64,000 nt of DNA from Lophium mytilinum (taxonomy: Eukaryota > Ascomycota > Dothideomycetes > Mytilinidiales > Mytilinidiaceae). Both the position numbers and the translations under genes were made by a program. Positions 19,797 to 31,771 of this stretch are shown here, piece after piece. The stretch is taken from NCBI GenBank assembly GCA_010093605.1, contig MU004186.1:782796-846795 (forward strand), given 5' to 3'. How positions within the stretch are numbered: position 1 is the stretch's first letter; each line of letters begins with the position of its first letter. Under the pieces are notes generated by a model. It ran no database searches and was not told the DNA's origin. It saw only the letters and a list, made by a program, of their open reading frames with translations.

Positions 19797-22271
19797 TTAA
19801 AGCTTGCTCTCCCTCGCCGCCGTTTCGACCGGCAACGCGCCGCTCATCACGTGCTCGCTCTCCCGCCCGAACAACACGGCTTCCCGTCCGCCCCTGGTGC
19901 CCCACCACGCGACTGCAGCACTGCTCCGCTCCGGGTCCATTTCGCCTGAGATCAACACTTCCCAGAAGCGGCCTTTGACTACTTCTCGCATCGCGTCGTC
20001 GTCGATTAGATTGACCAGATCAGCGCAAAGCGGCAGCCACTCCTCCAGTAACGGAACCGGGAGGTAGGGCAATGCGTCCAAAAGCGTTAATACGAGGACG
20101 GCCTGCTCCGACAGCGGAGGTGGAGGCGCGTCCGAGCCTGCGAGCGCCAGCTGCACAGAGTCGGGCGCGAGAGCGGCGGTAGGGGCGTGCAGCGCGCGGT
20201 GGTGGACGAGCTCGAGCAAGGTCGCGGGGAGGTCTGGCTGGGTAGCTGAAAGGGCCGACGGAGGCGCAGTGACGCGGAGGAGGGTCCTGAAGGCTAGGCG
20301 GAACTGGCGCGGCGAGAGGTCGTCTGGGAAGACCTTGAAAAGAGCGTCGATGTAGAAGGGGAGGTGTTTCGCAGTGATTTCGGCGGATTGGGGAGCCGAA
20401 AGCACGGCAAGGATGACGCTGTGGGCTGCTTCGAAGATGGGAAGCATGTTGTGGTTGCCGCCGGCTGCAAGGTAGGGGACTGCGGATGCAACGAGGAGAT
20501 CCTCGTTCGTTGCGGGGGAGAGGACGAGGGTGAAGTGCTCGGCGGTATTGAGGAAATAGAGGTCTAGAGTACGGTCGAGGGGATGGCCGGGGATGTTTCC
20601 TAGTTGAGGAGGGGCGATCGATTTCAGGAACGCGTCGGATTGAATAGGGTAGTGGGTCAAAATATCTATGGCGGTGAGATACACAAAGGTGTGTTGGCTG
20701 AAGGAGGCGGGCCCTAGGCGGTTGGATATGAAGTATAGATGGCGTAAGGTGTGCAGCGTTTGTGTGGCAAGCACAGGTGCCACTAGAGCTTGTTAACGGT
20801 GGACTAGAATAAAAAATGTGAGATAATGAAACATTCTCAAACTTACCTCCATCAGCGGCGAGAATGCGATCGCTGAGGATGCGGCCCAACACACCGCGGA
20901 GAACGATGGTCGTAGCAAACAAAGCGGCCTTCAAAAGCTTCCATAAAACGGGTAAAGTGGTTCGTAGTGCTTCTTCTTCAAGAAATAGCGCCTCCTCTGA
21001 AACGTCAATCTCAGATAACTTGTTTTGTCGCCACTGCGTTGTAAGAGCTCTGGAGAAGCCTGCCAGGTCATCGACCATGGTCTGAATAAGCCATGGATCT
21101 CTAATGTTCTCAACAGCATGCGCCATCAATCGGGATAGCGGGCCCATTGAGGCCACCAGTGGACGTGAGACAATACTCTCGACTTGCTTGAAAGATGACG
21201 AGTGTGCCTTTTGTCGTATTAGCAATCGAAAAAACGAGTAGATAGGAGTCACTTACAGGCCAGTTAAATTTCTTTCCTGCTACCTCCACAACGTCAAGGT
21301 CAATCCCGCCTAAGAAATAGGCGGACTGAAAGCCTTCACTAGAAAAGAAAGTGGTTCCGAGAAGGACCGGGAGTAAGAGCTGTGCCCGTCAGTATCGTTC
21401 AATGGAGTGATAGCAGCATACCACACTCACGTCATAATCTAGCCCTGTCCTTTCAAAATCAGAAAGACAGCCGAAACTATGGTTCAAAACCAGAGCCACC
21501 GTCTGACCCCCAAGTCCATCCGCATCACCACTTTCTCGTACCTCGACCAGGGCCAGATTGGTAGCTTTTACAAGTGCACTTTCCAGCCTCTTTCTTAGCC
21601 CGGCGGCCCATTCCACGTCTATCCCCTGCTCTTCTTGACTTCCCATACCGATCAGGAGGCCTCCCAGTACCAACAGGTGCGTCCATCGAGCACTTCTGTC
21701 ATCGGCACCACTGACAATTGCCCGAGCCCAAGCATCGATTGAGAGGCCTCCACCGATCGGCGGTTGTCCAGGATGAAGAAGGGGCGCGGGGTGCTCCCGT
21801 ACAGCATTATGGTGCGTTATGAGTGTAGTGATTGAAGAGTGGAAGACGCCGAGGAGGCGGAGTGAAGTGCGGAGCCCATCTGGGCGTTCCCAGAATGCGG
21901 GGGCTGTGAGGAGATGTGACGTAAGGAGGGAGAGATTATGAGGGTTCGACAGCGTTGTTAGGAGGGATGCTGCGGTTGCGAGGAGGCTGTAGTTGATTAG
22001 TATGAGCGCGATAAAAGTAGCAATGCCCCATTCCGCATCTGTGCACAGAGAATCTGTCACTGCTCGAAGTGCTTAGTAGAGTCGTCAAGGCTTCGGCCGG
22101 CATATTGAACATCTCGTACACTCTTCGAAGCACCACAAGCAGTCGCAGAACAAGGTACACCGGACTACGAAGAGGTACTGTGTAGGGAAGTAGCTACCGA
22201 GGTGTATCTTGCTGATCTGTGTATGTCTGGAGCGAGCGCAAGAGCGTGCTCAACAGGCGATCTGCTGGCAT
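19797..22271 (-). CDS. PEX8: Pex8, intraperoxisomal import peroxin
   Basis: Minus-strand exons 22271-22198, 21986-21431, 21379-21257, 21207-20847 and 20782-19797 join to 699 residues. The start MPADRLLSTLLRSLQTYTDQ and the joined segment LLATAASLLTTLSNPHNLSL fit the filamentous-fungal Pex8 family. The remainder is helical, with further family-like stretches such as RPDGLRTSLRLLGVF and DYDLLLPVLLGTTFFSSEGF. The last residues are ESKL, a canonical PTS1, as expected of Pex8, which is itself imported by Pex5 and links the docking (Pex13/14/17) and RING (Pex2/10/12) complexes on the luminal face. Intron 1 is long for this window (211 nt). Recognition is from family resemblance plus the PTS1; the third to fifth exons are well supported by phase. 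Confidence 0.85.
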
Positions 22272-22464
22272 TATCGGGTATGTATTCGGGCCACAGGTAA
22301 GGGCCCAGGCATGGACAACGTGGTTGTTAGGGATGGAATGGCGCTGAGCGTGGTGTTGATGAAGTCGCGCGCCAAAGCCGAGGCACGGCCGCACGTTCTT
22401 CCACTCGCAAGCCTCACGTCACTCTCGAAACACCATTTCACGGACCAAGAGCAATCGCGATGCA
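22272..22464. promoter_or_regulatory. Shared divergent promoter, PEX8 / TMEM170-like gene
   Basis: 193 bp separate the two opposed start codons. No specific element was recognised; this is inferred from the arrangement. Confidence 0.45.
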
Positions 22465-22993
22465 ATGAGGTATGTCCGTCTTCGATTTCAAGTCCATAAT
22501 GCTCTTCTGACTCATATTAGCTTCATCCAACGCGTCTCTTCGCAGGCGCCCACCGACTACACCACTCCACCCTGGCCATCTCTTTACTGGCCCATCCCTT
22601 TACTTGGCCCGCAATCCTACTACCTATACCATCCGAGTGACATCTGGCGCTTCACGATCATTTGGACCCTCCTCCTCTATGCAGCCATTCATTTCGTTGT
22701 CGCGGGATGGGCGACCACTATACAGCTGCGAAACTGGAAAGTCGCCTGGATTATACCCCCCATTTATGCCATCATTGGAGGTATCGAAGGCATTGTTGCC
22801 GGTAGTGTTGTCGGAGGACTGTAAGATGAATAATGTGACGCTGAAGCCCTGGCAACACTGACAGGAACTCAGGCTGGGAGGCGTCTACAATGCCGGATAT
22901 TACAGAGTGTCTACTTGGATACCGTTCATCTGGGCCCTGATCAATGCATTGGTTCTGATCCTGTCCTCCTTTGCGATCCAAGGCGGCCTTTGA
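22465..22993 (+). CDS. TMEM170-like integral membrane protein
   Basis: Proposed exons 22465-22469, 22521-22820 and 22873-22993, 141 residues. The first intron has donor GTATGT and a CTGAC-like branch site, and is 51 nt (divisible by three, without stops), so the unspliced frame is also open; the tiny first exon (ATGAG) is therefore uncertain. Three hydrophobic helices are visible: FTIIWTLLLYAAIHFVVAGW, VAWIIPPIYAIIGGIEGIVA (continuing into GSVVGGLLGGVYNAGYY) and FIWALINALVLILSSFAIQG. The pattern DIWRF...NWK...GGIEG...GGVY.AGYYR.STW matches TMEM170-family proteins, which in animals shape ER and nuclear-envelope membranes. Function in fungi is not established. Confidence 0.82.
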
Positions 22994-25551
22994 GCGAATC
23001 ACAAGAAAGTCCCCCGGGAACCTATTGAGGATCATTTTCCTCCAATGGGGATGAGATACGAAGTTAATTCTTTCAGCTATGAAATGTAAGTCGCTAGAAT
23101 TATTCCATCCGGCACGACCTGACAGCGCCGCGGACACTCCAAAAGCACTAGAGCATCTAGCCTAACCAAGCACTGCAGAAAAACTGGGATCTATAAATAC
23201 ACTGCTAGTCCCGCGCTAAGCTCCCGCTTTTGTGAAACGCGCCAGCTGAAAACCGTTCGTATCGTTAGGCATCGTAGTGGAGCTTCCGGCAATCCGGCTC
23301 CTGAACGCGAAAACCGCAGCCTCAAGAGTAGAAGCCACATGGCAATGTGATCGTAGGTGTCAAGCCGAGAACGGGTATCGTCTCAAGCGAAACACTGCTC
23401 TTTCAGAAGATGGATAGCCTTTGATCCATCTTGGCCCATAGAGCAATATGAAGAGTTAGGAGTAGTTGACTGTGGAGGAAATGAGTGTCTCATTCTCCGG
23501 CCCCAAGAGTGAGTGACGGAGTCGGTTCCGCAGTCCCAGGGCCGCTGACTTCGTCGAAGGTATTGAAAACAGATGCGAATGAATGGGAGAAGTCGGTTGA
23601 TAAGAATCAGGGTTTTTGGCGGAAAACACTTACTCACAATTGATTTCTCGAGAGGAGTACGGCTTGCAGCTCATCCACACGGCAATTTTCATCTGCTGCC
23701 ATTTGGCGACTTACTTTTCAAAAGCAACCCGATCTCATACCGCATGGCCTGATCCAGTTAACTAGGCTCTATGAAGTTACGACACCCCCTCGGATCGGTC
23801 ACTACGGGCTGGGTGGCGCAGTCAGACTTCGATTATTTACTTTATGCGGCAGCGTCTCGAGGTCCATGCGCTGCTATCCCTGAAAATGCGGTCTAGCGAG
23901 CCAAGGTGTCAGCCGTTATGGCGTTCCAAGGCTGCGTATTTGGGTTTTTTGGTCACAGTGAGGTGTGGTGCAAGCTTGCATCCGCTCGCTTTCTGCAACG
24001 CGTCTCGTGTTGGTGGAGTAATTAAAATGAACAGGCACCGATCCATCCCATCCTGCTGCAAGTCAGACTGCGACACATTGGGTTGGTTTGGTCCGGTGTG
24101 GGTTGGTTGGTTCGAGTCATTGAAGACATGCTTGCAAACAGCACCAAGAGCGCGACATGCAACCCAAGGCATCATTCAGGCGTCCACGGGCTATTCCACC
24201 ATCCTGGGGAGACTATTCGGCTTACTGTGTAGTGATACCACTCTGCTGCCGACTCTGCTGCTTCCGGAGCCGTGCGGATGTCGCCAAATCATGCCTGCTG
24301 TTCATCACCATCACACCAGTCTACGCGCTAAAAGCCAATTCATGTCCACAATACAAGCGCGGAAATCCTTTCACTGCGCGCAACGGTGCGACAGCGGACG
24401 CGATATCGGGACGCTGCACAGATGCAAAAATGTGACGGCTACTATTCTGACCGGAGGAGTGACAATAGATAAACAGAGGGGAAGGTCGTTTCAAAAAAGG
24501 TGGTTGTGAGGTTTTTTCATGGCCAGCAGCTCTGGGGCCGTTCGCCCTGTGCCCCTGGCGATCATGCCATGGGCCCCGACTAGGGCGAGCAAGGCTGTCC
24601 TCGCTGTCAGCTTCGTTGGGATGGACTCTGAGCTACTCCGCTTCTGTAAACAGCCCTGCTGTCAGGTCACCCAGGAGGTCGGATAGGCAAACCCGGGTAA
24701 GAATTACTGGACTGCCGAGCCCTGCACGCAATCACCGTCCCTCTTATCTCGTACCATCAACTCCGACGTGTGTTGTTCTCGGGGGCCAGCGTCCAACTCC
24801 AGTCTCTCCCTGGACCCCAGTGATGGCGCAGGTGGACGTATTCGTGTTTGCAAGATTCGCGCGCGCGAGCCCCTGACGGGATGCAATTCTTCTGGGCAGA
24901 CGGACGCTGCGACGGCGGCGAAGCGGCTCTTAGCTCTGATATCGCAGCGAATCATGGGCCTGTGCGTGTTTCCCGACTCGACATTCCCAGATGGGACTAG
25001 ACCACACTGGAGATCCCTTTCCTCACTTCGCTCTCCCAATGGCGCTACGGCCCGTTAGGGAACAGGGATCCGCATTGCTTGAATACGAGTAGGCCGTTGA
25101 TCCAGGGCGCTTTCAGCATCGCCTCGAGCAACAAGGGCAAGCTCGGCCGTGAATGGATTGGTGAAGCCGCCCGGCGGCCCATGTCAGATGCTAATTGGGC
25201 CTTCGTCATGGCCGGTGAACGCAGGAGAGCCAACGCCTGTGGGGTTCCCCTGGCCTAAGGCTGGGCTAATGCCGACTGTATAAGAGCAGTGCGCCTCCTT
25301 CGTGTCTTTGAGAACGCCGCCCGGTCAAGCTTTACTGCGGTGCTACACTCGTTTTTCAGCATCTTCATGCACCCACACTCACTCATTCTTTTAATTTTTG
25401 CATAGTTCCAGCCCTTGTGGCTAGTCACTCGTTAATACACCTTTACACTCGCCGTTTGCTGATCCAGTGTGGTCCAAATACCGCATTAAGCTTTTCCCCA
25501 GTCAACAAACAAATCAGCCACCTCCACAAATAGATAACGGCTATCGTCACC
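22994..25551. other. Large intergenic region upstream of galactose oxidase
   Basis: 2.56 kb without a supportable gene. Several frames of 60-220 codons exist but show no domain, signal peptide or splice logic. A TATA-like string lies at about 25279 (TATAAG), 270 bp before the galactose oxidase ATG. The stretch 24500-25300 is GC-rich. It may contain regulatory sequence for a conditionally expressed secreted enzyme; that is inference. Confidence 0.5.
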
Positions 25552-28092
25552 ATGTTGACTTCTTCGTATTCCCTAATTTTTGCTCTGTTCTCGGTTGCGG
25601 TCGACTGTTCACCACTTCCTAAGGCACTCGTACCGCGTCTCCAGCAACTAGATGGCGAGACGGTGCCCGACCGATTTGCGTTCAACGATGCCGTTCCCCT
25701 CGCCAGGACTGGGTGGACCGCTGTAGCCGACAGCACTCAGGGTGGAGATGTAGCCAGCAGAGTCCTCGATGGTAACGCGAATACGCTATGGCATTCCGAG
25801 TACACTCCCGCGCTCAAGGCCCTTCCCCATACCATCACCATCGACATGAAGAAGAACAACTGGATCAATGGATTCTCCTACCTACCCCGTCAAGACACCA
25901 GCAACAACGGTAACATTGGCCAGCACACAATCCAAGTGAGCAAGGACAACACCAACTGGCAACAAGTCGCCCTTGGCACGTACGGAAACACCAAGCTCGA
26001 GAAGAAGACCCTGTTCTCCTCTGTTCAGGCACGCTATGTACGAATCACTGCCTACACGGAAGCCCAAGGAACCAACCTTGCGTACACGAGCGCAGCCGAG
26101 ATCAACATTCTCAGCGGACCAGACCCAATTCTCCCACGAGACACCTGGAAGGTCAGCGCAGACAGCGCGCAGGCTGGAAACGCGGCAAGCCTAGCCATTG
26201 ACGGCGATGTCGACACGAAATGGCACACTCCCTTCACCGGTGGAAACCTCCCTGGCTATCCCCATACCTTCACTATTGACCAAGGCTCCGTGACCGCTGT
26301 TTCTGGCTTCAGCTACCTTCCTCGACCGGACGCGTCAGGCCCCAACGGACGTGTCGGCAAATACATCATCCAGTACACCAACAACACGAATACTTGGGCT
26401 GATGCTGCCACTGGCACTTGGGTTGACGACCCAAACCCAAAGACCGTCACCTTCCCCGTGCACTGGGCACGCTACTGGCGCCTCCGCGCTCTCAGCGAGG
26501 CTGGCAACCGGGGCCCCTGGGCGAGTGCCGCAGAGATCAACTTGCACGACGGCAGCTCCAAGGGAGTCAAGACGCCACTGCCGGCTAGCTTAGGTCAATG
26601 GTCTGAGACGATCGACTTCCCCATCGTCCCAGTTGCTGCTGCTGTACTTAGCAATGGTAAGTTGAATAGCAAAAGAACATGATAATTGAATTACGCTAAC
26701 AAACTTGCAGGCAAGGTTGTGACATGGTCCGCACAGTGGGCGAACGCATTCGGCGGAGGAACGGGCCAGACTCAGACTGCCATCTTCGATCCGGCGACCG
26801 GCAAGGTGTCTCAGAAGATTGTCACCAACACCAAGCATGACATGTTCTGCCCGGGTATCTCAATGAGCGCTGACGGAAAGGTCGTTGTCACTGGCGGCAA
26901 CGATGCTGCTAAGACCAGCATCTACACCGTTGCCAGCGACGCGTGGGCCTCAGGTGCCAACATGCAGATCAAGCGTGGCTACCAAGGTCAGACTACGCTT
27001 TCCGATGGTCGCATCTTCACCATCGGTGGCTCCTGGAGCGGCGGATACGGCGGTCAGGACGGTACCCCTTTCAAGAACGGAGAAATCTACAGCCCGGGCG
27101 CGAACACCTGGAAGCTTCTCTCAGGCGCCAATGTCAAGAAGATCCTCACCCAGGACGCTCAAGGACCCTTCCGCACCGACAACCACGCCTGGCTCTTCGG
27201 CTGGAAGGGTGGCTTCGCTTTCCAAGCTGGCCCATCCAAGCAGATGAACTGGTTCGACATGAGGGGCAACGGTGTCACGACATCCGCTGGCAACCGCGGC
27301 GACGACGCAGACGCGATGAACGGCAACGCCATCATGTACGATGCCGTGGCCGGCAAGATCCTCACCATCGGTGGTGCAAAGGACTACCAAGAGACGACCG
27401 CGACCGCCAACGCTCACATCATCACTCTAGGTGGACAGGGTGGCGCAGTTACCGTCACCAAGCTCACATCGATGAAGTACGCTCGCAGCTTTGCCAACAG
27501 TGTTGTCCTTCCCGACGGCAAGGTTCTCATCATGGGTGGTCAGCACTTCGCCAAGCCCTTCTCTGACGATACCGCCGTCCTGTACCCCGAGCTCTGGGAC
27601 CCAGCCACTGGCAAGTTTACCGTCATGAACCCGGCCAACAGCCCCCGCAACTACCACAGTGTCGGCGTGCTGCTGCCCGACGGCACCGTCTTCTCCGGTG
27701 GCGGAGGACTCTGCGGCTCCTGCACGGCCAATCACTTCGATGCTGAGGTCTTCAGGCCCCCGTACCTGTTCACTGCCTCCGGCGCTCTGGCTACCCGCCC
27801 AACCATCACCAAGGTCTCGGCTACCACCGTCACCGTCGGTGATAAGATCCAAATCACAACCGGCGGCACCGTCACCAGCTTCTCGCTGATCCGCATGGGC
27901 TCGGCAACGCACTCGATCAACACCGACCAGCGCCGCATTCCCCTGACTCCTACCAAGACCGCGAGCGGTTACACCATCACGGTGCCTGGCGATTCGGGTA
28001 TCGCGCTGCCCGGCTCCTGGATGCTGTTCGCCATCCAGAACGGCGTTCCTAGCGTGGCTAAGACGATTATGATCAAGGCAAAGCCGATTTAA
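25552..28092 (+). CDS. Secreted galactose oxidase (copper radical oxidase, AA5) with two discoidin domains
   Basis: Exons 25552-26656 and 26711-28092 give 828 residues. A signal peptide (MLTSSYSLIFALFSVAVDCS) is followed by two successive F5/8 type C (CBM32-like) domains, residues about 45-185 and 198-340, each with a DGxxxTxWH-type motif. Then comes the seven-bladed kelch catalytic domain. All residues known for Fusarium galactose oxidase are present in context: Cys in HDMFCPG and Tyr in RGYQ (thioether cofactor), Trp in GGSWSGG, Tyr-His in RNYHS, His in SATHSINTDQRR, plus substrate-side Arg in FRTDNHAW and Tyr-Gln in DYQET. The protein should oxidise a primary alcohol such as C6 of galactose to the aldehyde, releasing H2O2. 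The classic enzyme has one N-terminal discoidin domain; this one has two. The GC-rich, C-ending codon use suggests high expression. Confidence 0.95.
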
Positions 28093-28484
28093 GGGATTTT
28101 CCAAGGGGTAAAATTATGGATTGGGGCGGGTTTCGGGAAGGCTTCTTCGAAAGCGTTAATTCTAATGCGTCTACGTACGCGAGATAAACGGTTGAATGTA
28201 AACAATGCTGCTTGGATAAAATAATAAGAAGTAATTAATTCGAGTGTTCGAGATCAACCGTAAGAATTCGATTGGCTGTCTTTTGTGAGTGATGCGTCGT
28301 TGAAGTAAGGTTTAGGTTGGGCGTTTGGTACTACCAAAGTACATGTGCAACCACTATGCCTTGGCAAGACTGTCACCATCGCCCATTTCGAAAGTACTTT
28401 CTCTGTATCATAACCTCCATCCGCTGAATAGCCCCAAGCACGTCCTCGGCTATCCTCCTCTCCTCTCCTCCCCTTCCCCGCCCC
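28093..28484. other. Intergenic, tail-to-tail
   Basis: 392 bp between the galactose oxidase stop and the stop of the minus-strand hypothetical gene. Nothing beyond 3' UTR sequence is seen. Confidence 0.55.
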
Positions 28485-29027
28485 TTACTCCTTCGCAGCT
28501 TCCCGTTCCTTCTTCATAATCTTCCAGATGTCGTTCAAGTCCACCTTGCGCTTAGGGACGGTATCCGTTGTCTCTACGAATCGCGGCTTGAACTCGATCT
28601 CAAACCAACCTGGAACGGCCACTCTCCCTCCCTGAACCCAGCCTAGCTGCTCCTTCCAATAAGTGACGAATCGAGCGTGAAGAGCTGTAGTCGTGGCAGT
28701 TGAGGTTTGGTCAGACTTGATCGCTTCGCTCTGAGCATGGTCATGAAGAAGGTCTGCAAGAATCGCAACTCGAGGGGCAGGGCCGCCGTATGGATAACAC
28801 CGGTACTTGTAAGTAGCAGCATCGTCGAACCACCCACACCCGATGTGCTCAAGCACGAACGTGATCTTTCTCATCGCCGGAAACTCTCTCAGCAGGACAT
28901 GCTTCATCCTGCCGGCCCACGGCGGCATCCTTACCCCCTCGACTGCTGGTATCTTCTCAGAGTCCCATAGAGTTGTGAACTTCAACTTCGTAGCGTAGAG
29001 AGCGTAGGATGGAGGCAACGTTCCCAT
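28485..29027 (-). CDS. Hypothetical protein, possibly a truncated 2EXR-type fungal protein
   Basis: An open frame of 180 residues from the ATG at 29027. No certain family. The body (FPAMRKITFVLEHIGCGWF, LLDRLL-like helix, GWVQGGRVAVPGWFEIEFKP) and a Lys-rich C-terminus resemble the second half of fungal proteins that begin with a 2EXR/F-box-like segment, but that beginning is missing here. A CTGGTAG acceptor-like string just upstream of the ATG leaves room for a further 5' exon. Codon composition looks coding. It could be a short real gene or the remnant of a longer one. Confidence 0.5.
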   Translation of the reverse strand: MGTLPPSYALYATKLKFTTLWDSEKIPAVEGVRMPPWAGRMKHVLLREFPAMRKITFVLEHIGCGWFDDAATYKYRCYPYGGPAPRVAILADLLHDHAQSEAIKSDQTSTATTTALHARFVTYWKEQLGWVQGGRVAVPGWFEIEFKPRFVETTDTVPKRKVDLNDIWKIMKKEREAAKE

Positions 29028-29883
29028 GATCAACCTACCAGCGTGCCCAGACTTGTGGTCTGCTACTGTATAACCAAAGAGTAGATTGCGTGCATGTTAA
29101 GACAAAGATTCGCGAGAAGCGCACGGGGAATCCGTCGCCATTGTTCAACTGTACCTTGCAGGGTTGGCGTAGAGACTACTAGAACCCGTTTTCTAGGGTT
29201 ATCAGGCCTCAAATATACCTTTTCATACTATGTGGCTTCCGGATACGAAATATGATTCATGCCTTGATGCCTCTTAAGTATCATGTATAGTGATAGAACA
29301 GAAATGTGGTTGAAACGAGATGCAAATGTCCCGAAATGCACCTGATTTCCCGACCTGCAATCAAGTAGAATAACACTTTGCTTTCATATCAGGATGGCTT
29401 GAGTATCTAATTAGTATAGACGCTTCTGACGTGTGAAATCTGACGTGACGAATGTTCTACAAATGAAGGATGAAGAAGGCGGAAATTGAACAACGTGCAA
29501 TTCGACCGAATCCATTCGGGTGATAATAGTCTTTCTTGGAGCTAAACTGGATGGTTTGACACTGCCTGTCTTCTAGCTGAACACGATCAGTATCCGAGAA
29601 CGTCGTCTAGGAGGGGAAGGATCTGCTTTTTGAGCCTTCACGGAAATCATGTGGTCTGTGCTTCGCGCCCCTGGCCGATGCTAGGGGCAGTCCGCAGCCT
29701 GGCAGCACAGCACTTCGTCTTACTCTGCGCTTTCCACGACGATTAGTACTCTGTCTTTCTATCTTTTCCATCACTTGAAGACTCTTATAACTGCTTTTGC
29801 GAGTGTGTCCTAGAAGCCTGGCTTTCACACACGCTCGGTAATGCTCTGTCGATGAATCTCTCTTCGTACAGCCTTGCTTCAAC
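29028..29883. other. Intergenic upstream of the G-alpha-like gene
   Basis: 856 bp, moderately AT-rich, no gene recognised. It must hold the promoter of the plus-strand G-alpha-like gene. Confidence 0.5.
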
Positions 29884-31143
29884 ATGACAGATTGCAAGAT
29901 TACTGAGGCTGGGGACTTCATCATCAACATCACTCAGCCGCAACAAAAAGCGGTCCTTCAAGCCAAGGATTGTTTAAAGCCGCCACAGATCCAGATCGAA
30001 AGCCGCTCATTGAACTTGAAGCGGGCTATGCGAGAGCTGGTGTGCCGCGGTGATGAGGTGGAGATGAAAACACGATCGCATGCCATCGATCGACAGCTCG
30101 AATTAGATGCATGGGAGTTGATTATGGAACGTAGAGTCCTCCTCCTCGGTAGCAAGAGCAGTGGTAAAGACGTGATTCTCAAACAGATGAGGATTCTACA
30201 TCCGAGCGGAGACACTAGGGAAGAGCTGGAATCGCATCGGATCACTATCTACAAGAATCTCATCGACTCTGCGAAAGCTCTGGTCGGAGCTATGGATCAA
30301 CTGAACATAATCCCAGACACGGAGAAAACTCGAAAGCATTTAACTTTCTTGAAAAATTTGAAATTCTACGCTGATCCACAGAAGCCCTTGGGAACCGAAG
30401 TCGGCGAATCTATTAGCGCTCTGTGGAATGATCCGTGTACTGCAAGGTTGATGGAGCACTCGACCGGTTTCTTTCTCTTAGATTCAGCACCATAGTCAGT
30501 CACCAAAGCTTTTCTATGGACATTGCTGTGACTCACAACTTGTAGTCTTTTTCATGAAGCCCGTCGAGTTGCTAGCCCTTATTACATCCCAAGCGAGGAA
30601 GATGTATTCCGCGCTGGAAGAAAAGTAACCGGGTACCATGAGACTCGCATTGCAATGGACCAATTGAGTATACGTATTTTCGATCTCGTGGATCCAAGGA
30701 CAGTCAAAAGAAAGTTGATGCCCTACTTCAAGGACTTCACAGCTGTTATCTTCGTAGTGGACCTGGCATGCTATGACCAAAGTATACTCGGAGACTCATC
30801 GTATAGCGAGTTGATGAACGACTTGATATATTTCGACTCAGTCGTGAACTCCCGCTGGTTCGATGGCCCCTCGATGATACTTTTCCTCAATAACGTGGAC
30901 AAATTCAAGGAGAAGCTGGGGAGAAGTCCACTTTCAAATTACTTTCCGGATTACAACAGTGGAAACGACGCAAGCAAAGCCAAAAAATTTATTCTCTCCC
31001 GCTTCGACCAAATTAGTCGCGGTCGTCTCAACGTGTACTCCCATTTCACCCAACCTATGGACACATCTAGCATACGGCAAGTGTTTGCGGCCGTGAGAGA
31101 GACCTTGCTTAATCACGTGCCGGTACCTAGTGGGAAACTTTGA
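29884..31143 (+). CDS. Degenerate heterotrimeric G-protein alpha-like protein
   Basis: Exons 29884-30494 and 30546-31143 give 402 residues. The overall G-alpha order is clear: a P-loop strand at residues 85-103 (RVLLLGSKSSGKDVILKQMR), helical domain, switch region after Y204, YFKDFTAVIFVVDLACYDQS, MILFLNNVDKFKEKL and PVP-containing C-terminal helix. Key residues are changed: GxGESGKS reads GSKSSGKD; the arginine finger position reads Gly (FRAGRKVTG); the switch I Thr is Val; switch II DVGGQR reads DLVDPR, losing the catalytic Gln; NKxD reads NNVD. There is a 45-residue N-terminal extension and no MGxxxS myristoylation site. Canonical G-alpha relays receptor signals by GTP binding and hydrolysis; this copy probably cannot cycle, so a scaffold or dominant-negative role, or drift, is inferred. 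The frame is intact. Confidence 0.85.
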
Positions 31144-31771
31144 AAAATATGCCTCTGCTCGAGGTTCTCCAGAGAGGCTCATTCGACTTCTAATGAGAGC
31201 CCCGACTCTTCATTGGTCTATGTGATCTGGACAAACGCTGCTTTCTGACGTACCTGAATATCATCAGATCGAGCAATCTATGTTTACTGATATGGGAAGC
31301 AAAGCAAAGGACTCTTCGTTTCTTTACTTGAAGCGGACGTCCTTCCAATCTTTTACTCGGCAATCTTGGTCTATTTGATCACGTGTAAGCCTACACACCT
31401 CATAAATTGGATAAAAGACATGGGAAAAATACTGCGTCTCTTCAAACACACAGCATCCATAACTTGATGAGCGTTGGAGTAGCGCATCACTTGAAAGGCG
31501 CGATATGGAGCGAAGTGATGTTTTGCCGCCAGGAGAACTCGGGGGTAAGCCATTCACCTTAGGAGTCCCTCGGAAAACCACGGCTACCCAATCCATATAA
31601 GCCATTACATCATCCATGACTGAACCGCATCATTGATAGGTCGCAAGACTGGCCTGCGAAAACAAATTTCTCTTACACTTCATGCCATTATACCTCGAGT
31701 GGGGCCCCCTATCAAGCTTCCCTGCGCCGCGGACTGTCTACAACTAGAATCGCGGCTGCTGCTCTCGCGTT
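31144..31771. other. Intergenic between G-alpha-like and zinc-finger-like genes
   Basis: 628 bp. A minus-strand 97-codon frame at 31324-31617 shows no recognisable motif and is not called. Confidence 0.45.

Noticed and set aside
20020-21252. 410-codon minus-strand frame overlapping Pex8
   Set aside because: It reads Pex8 exon 4 correctly but then runs through the intron into a wrong phase. The spliced model retains conserved sequence and ends in SKL.
22994-25551. tRNA-like or small-RNA gene in the long intergenic region
   Set aside because: No cloverleaf with A/B boxes and paired acceptor stem was found by eye.
27427-28104. 225-codon minus-strand frame
   Set aside because: Mirror frame of the C-ending codons of galactose oxidase; no independent features.
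31324-31617. 97-codon minus-strand frame
   Set aside because: No family likeness; composition not clearly coding.
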